64,000 bases of DNA, from the NCBI GenBank assembly GCA_963922205.1, contig CAWUHX010000393.1:62001-126000 (forward strand). Direction: 5' to 3'. Position 1 is the stretch's first letter. Every line of letters begins with the position of its first letter. The position numbers and the translations under genes are program-made. This DNA is from Romanomermis culicivorax. Its lineage: Eukaryota; Nematoda; Enoplea; Mermithida; Mermithidae. Positions 21,501-33,500 of the stretch are shown here, piece by piece. The notes below the pieces were generated by a model. The model was given only the letters and a program-made list of their open reading frames with translations, had not been told where the DNA came from and did not search any database.

Positions 21501-24500
21501 AGAAAAATCGATGTAAATTTTTCGGGGAAAATTCACCTAAATAAATAATTTGTAATTTTCTCGAAAAAATTATAAATTTTTAGAAGAAATTTTCTGTAAA
21601 TTTTCCAAAAATCCATTATAAACATTGCAAATTTTCCAGAAAAATTGAAAACTTTTGTAAATTTAGGAAAATTGCAAATTGAAAAAAAATTTATAAATTT
21701 CTAGGCAAAATTGTAATTTTTTTTAGAAAAATTGCAAATTTTCAGGTAAATTTTGTAAATTTTCATAGACTTTCTAGAAAAGAATATGTCAATTTTTGTT
21801 AGCAATTGCAACTTCTGTAAAAATTATTAGAAAAAATGTTAATTTTTATGAATTTTTAAAAAAAATATTGGTAGATTTTCAAGAAAAATTGCATATTTCT
21901 AGAGTAATTGTTGAAGATTTTCTAGAAAAATTGATGTAAATTTTTCGGGGAAAATTTACCTAAATAAATAATTTGTAATTTTTTCAAAAAAATTATAAAT
22001 TTTTAGACAAAATTTTCTGTAAATTTTCCAAAAATCCATTATAAACTCTCCAGAAAAATTGAAAACTTTTGAAAATTTAGGAAAATTATAAATTAAAAAA
22101 AAAGTTATAAATTTCCAGCAAAAATTTTTTTGTAAATTTTTTACAAAATTTCTGTATTTTTTTACAAAATTTCTGTATTTTTTTACAACAAAATTTCCAA
22201 ACGTCTATTTTACTTTGACCGTCGGATGACCGATGTTGGTCGTACCGAAAATTCTAGCGCATCGCTCTTCTTTACGATGAGCGAATATTTCCACGTTGGA
22301 CAATAAAGCTAGGGGTCGTTGTTGGAACGTCAAACAAACCAGCTGGCAATTTGCCAAACGAGCTTTGTCCTCCGTTTCCAAAGCCAAAACGATAGGAATG
22401 CTTTGATTTATGCTTTGTTCACCTGGAAAAAGCAGCAAGCTAGCTAAAAAAATAGGTGAACAAATAGAGAAAAAGCCTAGCAACCGTCGAATAGCTGCCC
22501 GAAATGCAACGTTTGTAAATATTGACGTTCGTTCATAAAGCCCCGTAACGGCGCGGCCCATCCTTCGGCTAGAACTTGAACCCATTGTAAATCGACCTTT
22601 TTGAAATTTAAAAATTTAAATTTAAAAAATTTAAAAATTTAAATTTAAAAAATTAAAAACAATAATTGAAAAAAAAAATTTTTTTTTCGATTTTTTCAAA
22701 ATTAAAAAGAAAAAAATTTTTTCCATATTTCTAAAACTTTAATTGTCCAAATTTTGGCAAATTTTACACGTCAACTTTTTCAAATATTTCACAAATTTGG
22801 ACGGGCAAAATTAGAAATTTTGGATAGAATATGCAAAATTTTCAAAAAAATTTTTTTTTTAAATTTAAATCTTAAAAAAAAATTTTCTTTTTTTTTAATT
22901 TTTTTTTAAATTAAATCTTAAAAAAAAATTTCGAAAATTTTGAAAATTCTTTCGAAAATTTTAATTTTACACAACTTTTTCAAATATTTCACAATTTTTG
23001 ACATGTTAAATTAGACATTTGAAGCAAAATATCCCAATTTTTCAAAAATTTTCGAAGAAATTTCAATTTTTTACATTTTCTAATTTTTTAAAATTTTTCT
23101 TTTGGTTAAATTTTCGTAGTTTTTTTCAATTTTCAAAAGTTGATTCAAATTTTACCAAATTTTGCGCAGTATTTCTGGTAAATTCTGGTAAAAATATTCA
23201 AATTGTTCATATTTTTCAAATTTTAATGCGAATCCTGGCAATTTTTTTTAAATTAATTTTTTGAAAATTTTCTAAAATAGTTTCAAATTTTAGCGAATTT
23301 CACATAACATTTTTGGCAAAATATGCTAAATTTTCACATTTTTTTACGAATTCAATTTTTTTTTGTCAAGAATTCAACTTTTTTGAAAAATTCAGAAAAT
23401 TTTTTTCCTTCATAAAGCCCCGTAACGGCGACGCCCATCCTTCGGCTAGAACTTGAACCCATTGTAAATCGACCTTTTTGAAATTTAAAAAATTTAAATT
23501 TGAAAAAATAAAAAAAAAATTAATTTTTTTAAATATAAAAAATTTTTTTTCGATTTTTTCAAAATTAAAAAGAAAAAAATTTTTTTAAACTTTTTCCAAA
23601 TTTCTAAAACTTTAATTGTCCAAATTTTGGCAAATTTTACACGTCAACTTTTCCAAATATTTCACAAATTTGGACGGGAAAAATTAGAAATTTTGGATAG
23701 AATATGCAAAATTTTCAAAAAAAATTTTTTTTAAAATTTAAATCTTTCGAATTTTCGCGATTTTTTTTCTAATTAAATTTTTCAGTTTTCCAAAGTTTTT
23801 TTAAAATTTTACACAACTTTTTCAAATATTTCACAATTTTTGAAATGTTAAATTAGACATTTGAAGCAAAATATCCCAATTTTTCAAAAATTTTCGAAGA
23901 AATTTCAATTTTTTACATTTTCTAATTTTTTTAAAATTTTTCTTTTGGTTAAATTTTCGTAAATTTTTTTTCAATTTTCATAAGTTGATTCAAAATTTAG
24001 CAAATTTCGCACAATATTTCTCCTAAATTCTGGTAAAAATATTAAAAATTTTTTTATTTTTCAAATTTTAATGCCTCGCAAATTTTTTAAAATTAATTTT
24101 TCGACAATTTTCTAAAATAGTTTCAAATTTTAGCGAATTTCACACAACATTTTTGGTAAAATAAGCTAAATTTTCACATTTTTTACGAATTCAATTTTTT
24201 TTTGTCACGAATTCAACTTTTTTGAAAAATTCAGAAAATTTTTTTCCTTCATAAAGCCCCGCAACGGCGACGCCCATCCTTCGGCTAAAACTTGAACCCA
24301 TTGTAAATCGACCTTTTTGAAATTGAAAAAATTTAAATTTGAAAAAAATTAAAAACAAATTAATTTTTTAAATAAAAAAAATAATTTTTTTTTTTAAATT
24401 AAAAAAAAATTTTTTCAAAACTTTTTTCATATTTAAAAAAAATTAAATTGTCCAAATTTTGGCAAATTTTATACGAGTAAAATTAGACATTTCGGATAAA

Positions 24501-27500
24501 ATATGCAAATTTTCAAAAAATTATTTTTAAAGAAATTAAAATCCTACGAATTTTCAAATTTTTGCGAATTTTGTTGTAATTAAATTTCTTACATTTTGAA
24601 AGTTTTTTTTTTAATTTCACCAGATTTTACGCAACTTTTTTCAAATATTTCACAATTTTTGACATGTTAAATTAGACATTTGAAGCAAAATATCCCAATT
24701 TTTCAAAAATTTTCGAAGAAATTTCAATTTTTTACATTTTCTAATTTTTTAAAATTTTTCTTTTGGTTAAATTTTCGTAGTTTTTTTCAATTTTCAAAAG
24801 TTGATTCAAATTTTAGCAAATTTTGCACAATATTTCTCCTAAATTCTGCTAAAAATATTAAAAATTTTTATATTTTTCAAATTTTAATGCGAATCCTGGC
24901 AAATTTTTTAAAATTAATTTTTCGACAATTTTCTAAAATAGTTTCAAATTTTAGCGAATTTCACACAACATTTTTGGTAAAATAAGCTATATTTTCACAT
25001 TTTTTACGAATTCAATTTTTTTTGTCAAGAATTCAACTTTTTGAAAAATTCACATTTTTGTTTGAAAAATTCAGAGTTTTCGGAAATATTTGTGTCAATT
25101 TTTTGATTGAATTTTTGGAAAAAAAATTTTTTTGTTTCTTTTTCTAAATTTCAGCAAATTTTACACAACTTTTTTGAAAATTCTACAATTCTTGACGCGT
25201 GAAAAATGACTTCTGAGGTGAAATATGCAAATTTTTCAATTCTTTTTTCATTTAATTTTTCTGATTCAAATTTCTTAAAATGTTTTCCAGGATGAATTTT
25301 AATTTTTCTAGTTTCCAGATATTTTTTAAATTAAATTTCTGGCTATTTTCAAGATTGGTTTTAAATTTTGGCAAATTTTACACGACTTTTATGAATATTT
25401 TACAATTTTTAACAGGTGAAAATTAGACATCAGTAGTAAAATATGCAAATTTTTCAAATTTTTTCAAGAATTCGATTTTTTCCAAGAATTAAATTTTTTT
25501 TAAATATACAAACTTTTCTTTGGAAAAATCCAATTTTTTTGAAAAATTATAATACTTCTCCAAATATTCAATTTTTTCGGAAAATTTATTTTTTCTAAAA
25601 ATTTAAATTTTTCCTGAAAAATTCGATTTTTTTAGATTTAAATTTTTCGAATTTTCAAATTTCTTAATTTCAATAGAAGACTTTCTGTTGATCAAATTTT
25701 TGTGAATTTTTGCGTGGCCCATCTTCCGGCTAAAACTTCAACCCATTGTAAATCAACTTTTTTAAAATTTAAAAAAAAAGAAAAATGAAAAAAAATAATT
25801 TTTTTTCAAATTAAAAAAAAATTACTTTTTTCAATTTTTTTTCATCTTTTTTCAAACTTTAATTTTACATAATTGTTCCAATTTTGGCAAATTTTACGCA
25901 CAATTTTTCTATATTTTATATTTTTTTCATGTGTAAATTTGCATATTTCTGGAAAAAAAATACAAATTCTTTCTATTTTTTAATTGTTTGAATTTTAATT
26001 TAAATTTATTTTTTGCCAATTTCGCCAAATTTTACACAACATTTTAAATATTTTACAATTTTTCGATATGTAAATTTGCATATTTCTAGAAAAATATAGA
26101 AATTTTTCAGATTTTTCAGTTTTTTAAATTTTAATTCAAATTTTTGTGAATTTTTTTTCAAATTTTCCGCAATTTTCCACATTTCTTTCAAATTTTGGCA
26201 AACTTTACACAACATTTTTCATATTTTACAACTCTTGTATACATAATTTTAAATATTTCAAAAAAAATATGCAAATTTTTCAAAATTTTGTTGAAAAATT
26301 CATATTTTTCAAATTTTGCCAAATTTATCCCTACTTTTTAAAGTGTGTTACGATTTTGTTATCAAAAATTATACCTTTTTCGATAAAATATGACAATTTT
26401 TTAAGAAGAAATTTCCGTTTTTCAGATTTCAGTCAATTTTTTTCGAATTTAATTTTTGCCAATTTTCCAGAGTCAATTCAAATCTATGCAAATTGGAGAT
26501 AATTTTTACATATTTTAAAATTTTTCCATATGCAAAATTTGACATTTTAATAAAAAATGCAAAATTTTCAAAATTTCCCAAACAATATCTAATTTTTCAA
26601 ATTTTCAATTTCTTTTAATCTTTATCAAAAATTTTCTATTCATCAGATTTTGTCAATTTTTTAAATTAAACTTTTTGAAATTTTTCAAATTTTTTTTTTT
26701 AATTTTTGCGAATTTTACCCAACTTTTCTTAATATTTTACAATTTTTGAGGCGTAAAAATAGATATTTTTTGTAGAATATGCAAATTTGTCGAAAAATTT
26801 TTTGACAAAAAATTTCGAATTTTTCCAAATTTCAAATTTTTGCGAATTTTCCAAATTTCATTTTTTATAATTTTTATCAAATTTCACACAACTTTATTCA
26901 ATTTTTTACAACGTTTTGACATTCAAAATTAGACATATGAGGTGAAATATGCAAATTTTTCGATTTTTTTTGGAAAATTCAAATTTTTCGAAATTTCAAG
27001 ATTTTCAATTCTCAAATTTTTTAGTTTTAACCGAAAATGCTCTGTTTATCAAATTTTTTTGAATTTTTCAAAGGCCCGTAATGGCGCGTCCCATCCTTCG
27101 GCTAAAACTTGAACCCTTTGTAAATCGAGCTTTTGGAAATTTAAAAAACATTAACAAATTTAAATTTGAAAAAAATTAAAAACAAATTAAATTAAAAAAA
27201 ATAAATTTTTTTTTAAATTACAAGAAAAAATTTTTTTAAACCTTTTTCATATTTAAAAAAAAATTAAATTGTCCAAATTTTGGAAAATTTTATACACAAT
27301 ATTTTACTAGTGAAATTAGACATTTCGGGTAAAATATGCAAATTTTCAAAAAATTATTTTTAAAGAAATTAAAATGTTACGAATTTTCAAATTTTGGCGA
27401 ATTTTGTTGCAATTAAACTTTTCACATTTTGAAAGTTTTTTTTTAATTTTACCAGATTTTACACAACTTTTTAAAAATATTTCACAATTTTTGACATGTT

Positions 27501-30500
27501 AAATTAGATATTTGAAGCAAAATATCCCAATTTTTCAAAAATTTTCGAAGAAATTTCAATTTTTTACATTTTCTAATTTTTTAAAATTTTTCTTTTGGTT
27601 AAATTTTCGTAGTTTTTTTCAATTTTCAAAAGTTGATTCAAATTTTAGCAAATTTTGCGCAATATTTCTGGTAAATTCTGGTAAAAATATTCAAATTGTT
27701 CATATTTTTCAAATTTTAATGCGAATCCTGGCAAATCTTTTTTAAATTAATTTTTTTAAAAATTTCTAAAATAGTTTCAAATTTTAGCGAATTTCACACA
27801 ACATTTTTGGTAAAATATGCTAAATTTTCACATTTTTTACGAATTCAATTTTTTTTTGTCAAGAATTCAACTTTTTTGAAAAATCCACATTTTTCTTGAA
27901 AAATTCAGAAAATTTTTTTTGTTCATAAAGCCCCATAATGGCGCGGCCCATCCTTCGGCTAGAACTTGAACCCATTGTAAATCGACCTTTTTAAAATTGA
28001 AAAAGTAAAAAAAAATTTGATTTTTTTTTAAATTAGGAAAAAAATTCAATTATTTTACAATTAAAATAGAAAAATTTCTCGCCATTTTTTATTTTTTTTC
28101 ATATTTTTTCCACTTTCATTTTACATAATTGTTCAAATTTTGGCAAATTTTACACACAATTTTTCTATATTTTACATAAATTTGCATATTTATGGAAAAA
28201 ATATACAAATTTTCCATTTTTTCAATTGTTTACACTTTAGCCAAATTTTTTAAATCAATTTTTTGCCAATTTTTCAAGTTTTACACAACATTGTAAAATT
28301 TCGATATGTAAATTTGCGTATTTCTAGAAAAAATATGCAAATTTTTCACATTTTTTAGTTTTCAAATTTTATTTCAAATTTTTGTCAATTTTTTTACTCG
28401 ACTTTTTCGATATTTCTCAAAGTTGATTCAAATTCTACCAAATTTTACACAATTTTTCCATATTTTACAATTTTTCGAGACATAAATTTGCATATTTATA
28501 GAAAAATATGCAAATTTTTCAAAATTTCTTAATTTTTAAAATTGTTATTCAAATCTCTGCAAAATTTTTTTTGAATTAAAATTTAAAAAATTTTTAAAGT
28601 TGTTTTGAATTTTGGCAAATTTTACACGACTTTTCTGATTATTTTACAATTTCTAACACGTGAAAATTAGACATCAGTGGTGACATATGCAAATTTTCCA
28701 ATTTTATTTTATAAATCCAATTTTTTTAAATTTAAACTTTTTTTTTGAAAAATTCAATTTTTTTCGCAAAATTCAATTTTTTTGAAAAATTCAATTTTTT
28801 TGAAAATTTAAATTTTTTTCGAAAAATTCAATTTTTTTGAAAAATTCAATTTTTACCAGAAATTTCACTTTTTTAAATTCGAATTTTTCGAATTTTCAAA
28901 TTTCTCAATTTCCATAGGAGATTTTCTATTGATCAAATTTTTATAAAGTTTTTAAATTGGATAAGGGCGTGGCCTATCCTTCGGGTAAAACTTGAACTCA
29001 TTGTGAATGGACTTTTTTGAAATTTAAAAAAATAGAAAATTAAAAAAAAAATAATATTTCTTAAATTTACGTCAATTCACAATTTTTCGAGGTGTAAATT
29101 TGAAAGTTCGGAAAAAATGTAAATTTTGAAAAAATTTCCGGGAAAATTCAAATATTACAATTTTTCCATACGTGAATTTGAAAGTTTGAATAAAAAATAT
29201 GCGAATTTCTAGAAATTTTATTCCACAATTTTAAATTTACCGCAATTTTACGATTTTCCAGATTAAAATTTACGCTATTTAAAATTTTTCCATATGTAAA
29301 TTCGAAAATTTGAATAAAAAATATGTAAATTTTTAAAATTTTTCTTGAACAACTTCAAATTTTACACTATTTTACAATTTTTCGGGGTCTTAATTTGAAA
29401 ATTTGAAAAAAATATATCTAATTTTTCTCAAAAATTTTGAAAATTTCAAATTCTACACAATATCAAAATTTTTCGAGATATAAATTTGAAAATTAGAATA
29501 AAAAATATGCAAATTTTCAAAAATTTTATTTGAAAATTTTAAATTCAACGCCATTTTAGAATTTTTCGGAATATAAATTTGAAAATTTGAAGATATATAA
29601 TTTTTTTGAGAATTCCATGTTTTACACTATTTTACAATTTTTCGATTTTTAAATTTAAAAATTTGGATGAAAAACATGCAAATTTTGGAAAATTTTCAAA
29701 TTTCAACATTTTTTACTCCAATTTTCCCATTCATACTCAGTATAGGATGAATCATGGAAATTTCTTGATTTGAAAAGTAAGTATAGGGCAAAAAATTGGC
29801 TTACTGTAGAAATTTCGAATTTTGGCGCTTCGCCAGCCGATCGCAATAAATCTTCCAATTCTTGTTCATTGTCGACGAACAATTCGTCTACGACGACGTC
29901 CGCAGGCTCCGATAATATATTTTTGTTTAAAATTCCCTAGAGTTAAATTATAAATTTAATTAATTAATTTTGAATTAATTAAATTTTTTGGAATTAATAA
30001 AAAATTTTAAAATTAATTAAATTTTATGAAATCAATCAGAATTTTCGAAAATTAATCAAATTTTTCGAAATCAATTAATTTTAAATTAATTAATTTTTTC
30101 AATTAAAAAATTAATTAAATTAAAATTCTAACTTTTTCCAATAATTTATCCAAAATGGCCTGGGTACATTCTTGGACGGAAAATCGACCGGCTTGAACTA
30201 CGACGTCCGGTTTTTCGGGAATTTCGTAAACGGAATCGACGCCGGTGAAATTTTTAATTTTTCCAGCTCTAGCTTTTTGATATAAACCTGTGTGTGTAAG
30301 ATATAAATTTAAAATTTAAAATTTTAAATTTAAATTCTAAATTCAAAAAATGAATTGAAAATTTTAAATCAGATTATTGAAGTTCTAAATTTTATGATAA
30401 AAAATTGACATTTTTAATTTTTAATCAAAAAATATAAATTTTGAATTTTCGAATCGGAAAATTTAAATTTTGAATTTTAAAATAAAACACATATAAATTT

Positions 30501-33500
30501 TTAATTTTCAATTAAAAATTAAAATTTTGATTTGAAAAAATTGAAATTTTAAATGAAAAAAATTAAATTTTAAATTTTACAAAAAATTAAATTTCTAATT
30601 TTTAATTAAAAAATTTAAATTTTGAAATTAAAATTTTTAATTCTATACACCTTTCGTATCGCGTTGCTCGCAAATTTCTAGCGGCGTATCGACGAAAACT
30701 TCGATGAAAGGTAAATTGGCTTCTTCGTGGATTCGACGAGCATTTAGGCGATCCTGCAAATCGAAAAAATATGGATTACTGTAGTAAAATTGTAAATTCG
30801 ATCATCGAATCGAATTTTTTTAAAATTCAACAATTTTCAAATCGGAAAAAAAATAAAAAAAATTTAAAAATTTTGAATTAAAAATTTAAAAAAATAAAAA
30901 AAATTGGAATTAAAAAAAAAAACTCAATTATAAAATTACTTTTTTTAAATCCAAAAAATTGTAAATTTTTTTCAAAATTTTGAAAATTTACAATTTTTGG
31001 TTATTCTGTCTTTTTTCCAGGATTTTTTGCTTTTTCCTCATTTTTTAAATTCTTTCTTGGTCTTTCCTGGATTTTTTTCTTCATTTTTTTGGTTATTCTT
31101 TCTTTTTACCTGGATTTTTCGTTTTTTTTCCGCATTTTTTCGTCGTTTCTTTTTTTTGTAGATTTTTTGTTTTTTCCCCATTTTTTGGTATTCTTTCTTT
31201 TTTCCTGATTTTTTTTGTTTCTCTTTTCTTTTTTCCTGGATTTTTTGTCTTTTTCCTCATTTTTTGTTTTTCCCCATTTTTTTGTTATCCTATCTTTTTT
31301 TCTTGGACTTTTTCCTTTTTTCTTATTTTTTGATTATTCTCTCATTTTTATCTGGATTTTTGGTTTTCTGGCATTTTTTCGTTATTCTTTCTTTTTTCAG
31401 GAATTTTTTGTTTTCTCCAATTTTTTGTTTACTCTTTCTTTTTTCCTGGATTTTTTGTTTTTTCTCTCATTTTTTGTTATTCTTATTTTTAACTGGATTT
31501 TTGTTCTTTCCATATTTTTTGGTTTTTCTTGATTTTTTCGCGCGAATTTTTTGTTTTTTCCCTTTTTTATTCTCCCTTTTTTCCTCATTTTTGGTTATTT
31601 CTTATTTCCTCCCAATTTCAAGTTTTTCTTTCTTGTTTTTTTTCTGCGTGTTTTGGTCATTCATTTCTCTTTTAGTGAATTTTTTGGTTTTCTTTTTATC
31701 TTTTTTTGTTATTCTTTCTTTTTCACTGGATTTTTTTGCTTTTTCCAACTTTTTCTTTATTCTTCCTAGTTTTCCTGCTTCTGTTGGATATTTGTTTTCT
31801 ATTTTCACTTTTTTTCTGTTTTCTTGTCATTTCGCCTAGATTTTTTGTGTTTTTCTTAAAAATTCAAATTTGTTTTTCAAAATTTTTAAATCGAATTTTC
31901 GAATTTCAAAAAATAGTATAGTAAATTATTTTAAAGTTTTAAAAATTTATAGGAAAAATATCTAGGTTTTATTTGTTTTTTTAAATTTTTTTGTTTATGT
32001 TGAATTTTTCTGTTTTCTTGTCATTTTTGCTATATTTTTTGTTTTTTTCGAAAAATATAATTTTTTTCAAAACAACCAGAATAGAACTTTTAAAGTTCAA
32101 AAAAAAATTGTCAAACAAATTTTTTTTTGAAATTCAAATTAATTGTAAAATAACTTTTTTTCTAATTTTCAAAAATTTCTGGGTTTACACCTTTTTTCCT
32201 TATTTTTTTTTGTTTTTGTTTTATTTTTGTCGTTTTCGCTAGATTTTTTTGTTTTTTCTTCTCAAAATTGCATTTTTTTCCAAAAAAATTACTAAATCAA
32301 ATTTTTTAAAGTCAAGACATTGGAAACTCATTTTTTTCAATTTTAAAAATTTATGTTTTTTCTTTAATTTTTCGGTTTCTGCTTAATTTTTCTGTTTTCC
32401 GTCATTTTCGCTAAATTTGTTTTTTTCTTCTTAAGACTTAATTTTTTTTTTAAAATACATATATAACAGATTTTCTAAAATTCAAAAAATTGTAAACTCA
32501 TTTTTTAAATTTTAAAAATTTAAGGAAAATTTGTGGGTTTATCTGTTTTTTTTTCAAATTTTCTCCGTTTTTAAAATTTTTTCTTGTTTCTGTTCAATTT
32601 TTCTGTTTTTTTTTGTCAGATTTTTCTGGTGTTTTTTCTACAAAATTCATTTTTTTGGAAAATTTCAGCATTTAGAAAAAAATTGATTTTTTTCCAAAAA
32701 ATTTTCAAAATCAAAAAAAAATTGAACTTGATTTTTTGAATTTTAAAAATTTATTAGCGAAAAAGCTGAAAAAACGTAAATTTTTTCTTAAAATTTCTGT
32801 TTTTTATGTAAATTTTTAAGGTTTTTCTCTTAAATTTTCTCGTTTCTGTTTTTTTCTTCTAAAAATTCGAAGTTTTTGTAGAACTAAAAAAGTAAAATTT
32901 TTTAAAATTTTAAAAATTTATGCGGGAAAATTCTTGTGTTTGTTTTTTTAGTTTCCGGTTAATTTTTCTGTTTTCTTGTCATTTTTGCTATATTTTTTGT
33001 TTTTTCGCAAAATATAATTTTTTTTCAAAACATACAGAATAGAACTTTAAAAGTTCAAAAAAAAAATTGTCAAACAAATTTTTTTTTTGAAATTCAAATA
33101 ATTGTAAAATAACTTTTTTTCTAATTTTCAAAAATTTCTGGGTTTACATTTTTTTCCTTATTTTCTGTTTCTGTTTTTTTTGTCGTTTTCACTAGATTTT
33201 TTTGTTTTTTTTACTCAAAATTTTATTTTTTTTTCGAAAAAATTACTAAATCGAATTTTTTAAAGTCAAGACATTGAAAACTCAATTTTTTCAATTTTAA
33301 AAAATTAGTGGTGCAAAATTTATGTTTTTTCTTTAATTTTTTGGTTTCTGCTTAATTTTTTTGTTTCCCGTCATTTTTGCTAAATTTGTTTTTTTCTTCA
33401 TAAAACTTAATTTTTTTTTCAAAAATACATATTTAACAGAATTTCTAAAATTCAAAAATTGTGAACTCATTTTTTTAATTTTAAAAATTTAAGGAAAATT

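Larger units (their letters stand above)
22600..29790. repeat. About 840-880-bp tandem duplications carrying the exon 7 edge, intron 6
   Basis: The unit is the 5' half of exon 7, its acceptor and about 770 bp of upstream intron. Copies are clearest between 22532, 23409 and 24248 and between 27071 and 27921. Older, more diverged remnants fill 25000-26900 and 28000-29700. The segment AAGCAAAATATCCCAATTTT recurs near 23022, 23867, 24684 and 27517. Confidence 0.85.

Noticed and set aside
19430..22060. CRISPR-like regular spacing
   Set aside because: Units are 422 bp, with no short conserved repeats separated by unique spacers, and the context is a eukaryotic intron.
22205..22585. Single uninterrupted 126-codon protein over exons 7 and 8
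   Set aside because: It reads exon 7 in the wrong frame and crosses a 62-nt intron; the two-exon model gives the conserved PAPS synthase sequence.
23019..27745. Recurrent frame starting [15 protein letters not shown] in three places
   Set aside because: It recurs because the intron 6 unit is tandemly duplicated, and it is on the strand opposite to the gene; no evidence that it is translated.
31215..31921. Long Phe/Leu-rich open frames (up to 191 codons)
   Set aside because: They follow from T-rich simple repeat; all three frames are open and no start context or domain is present.
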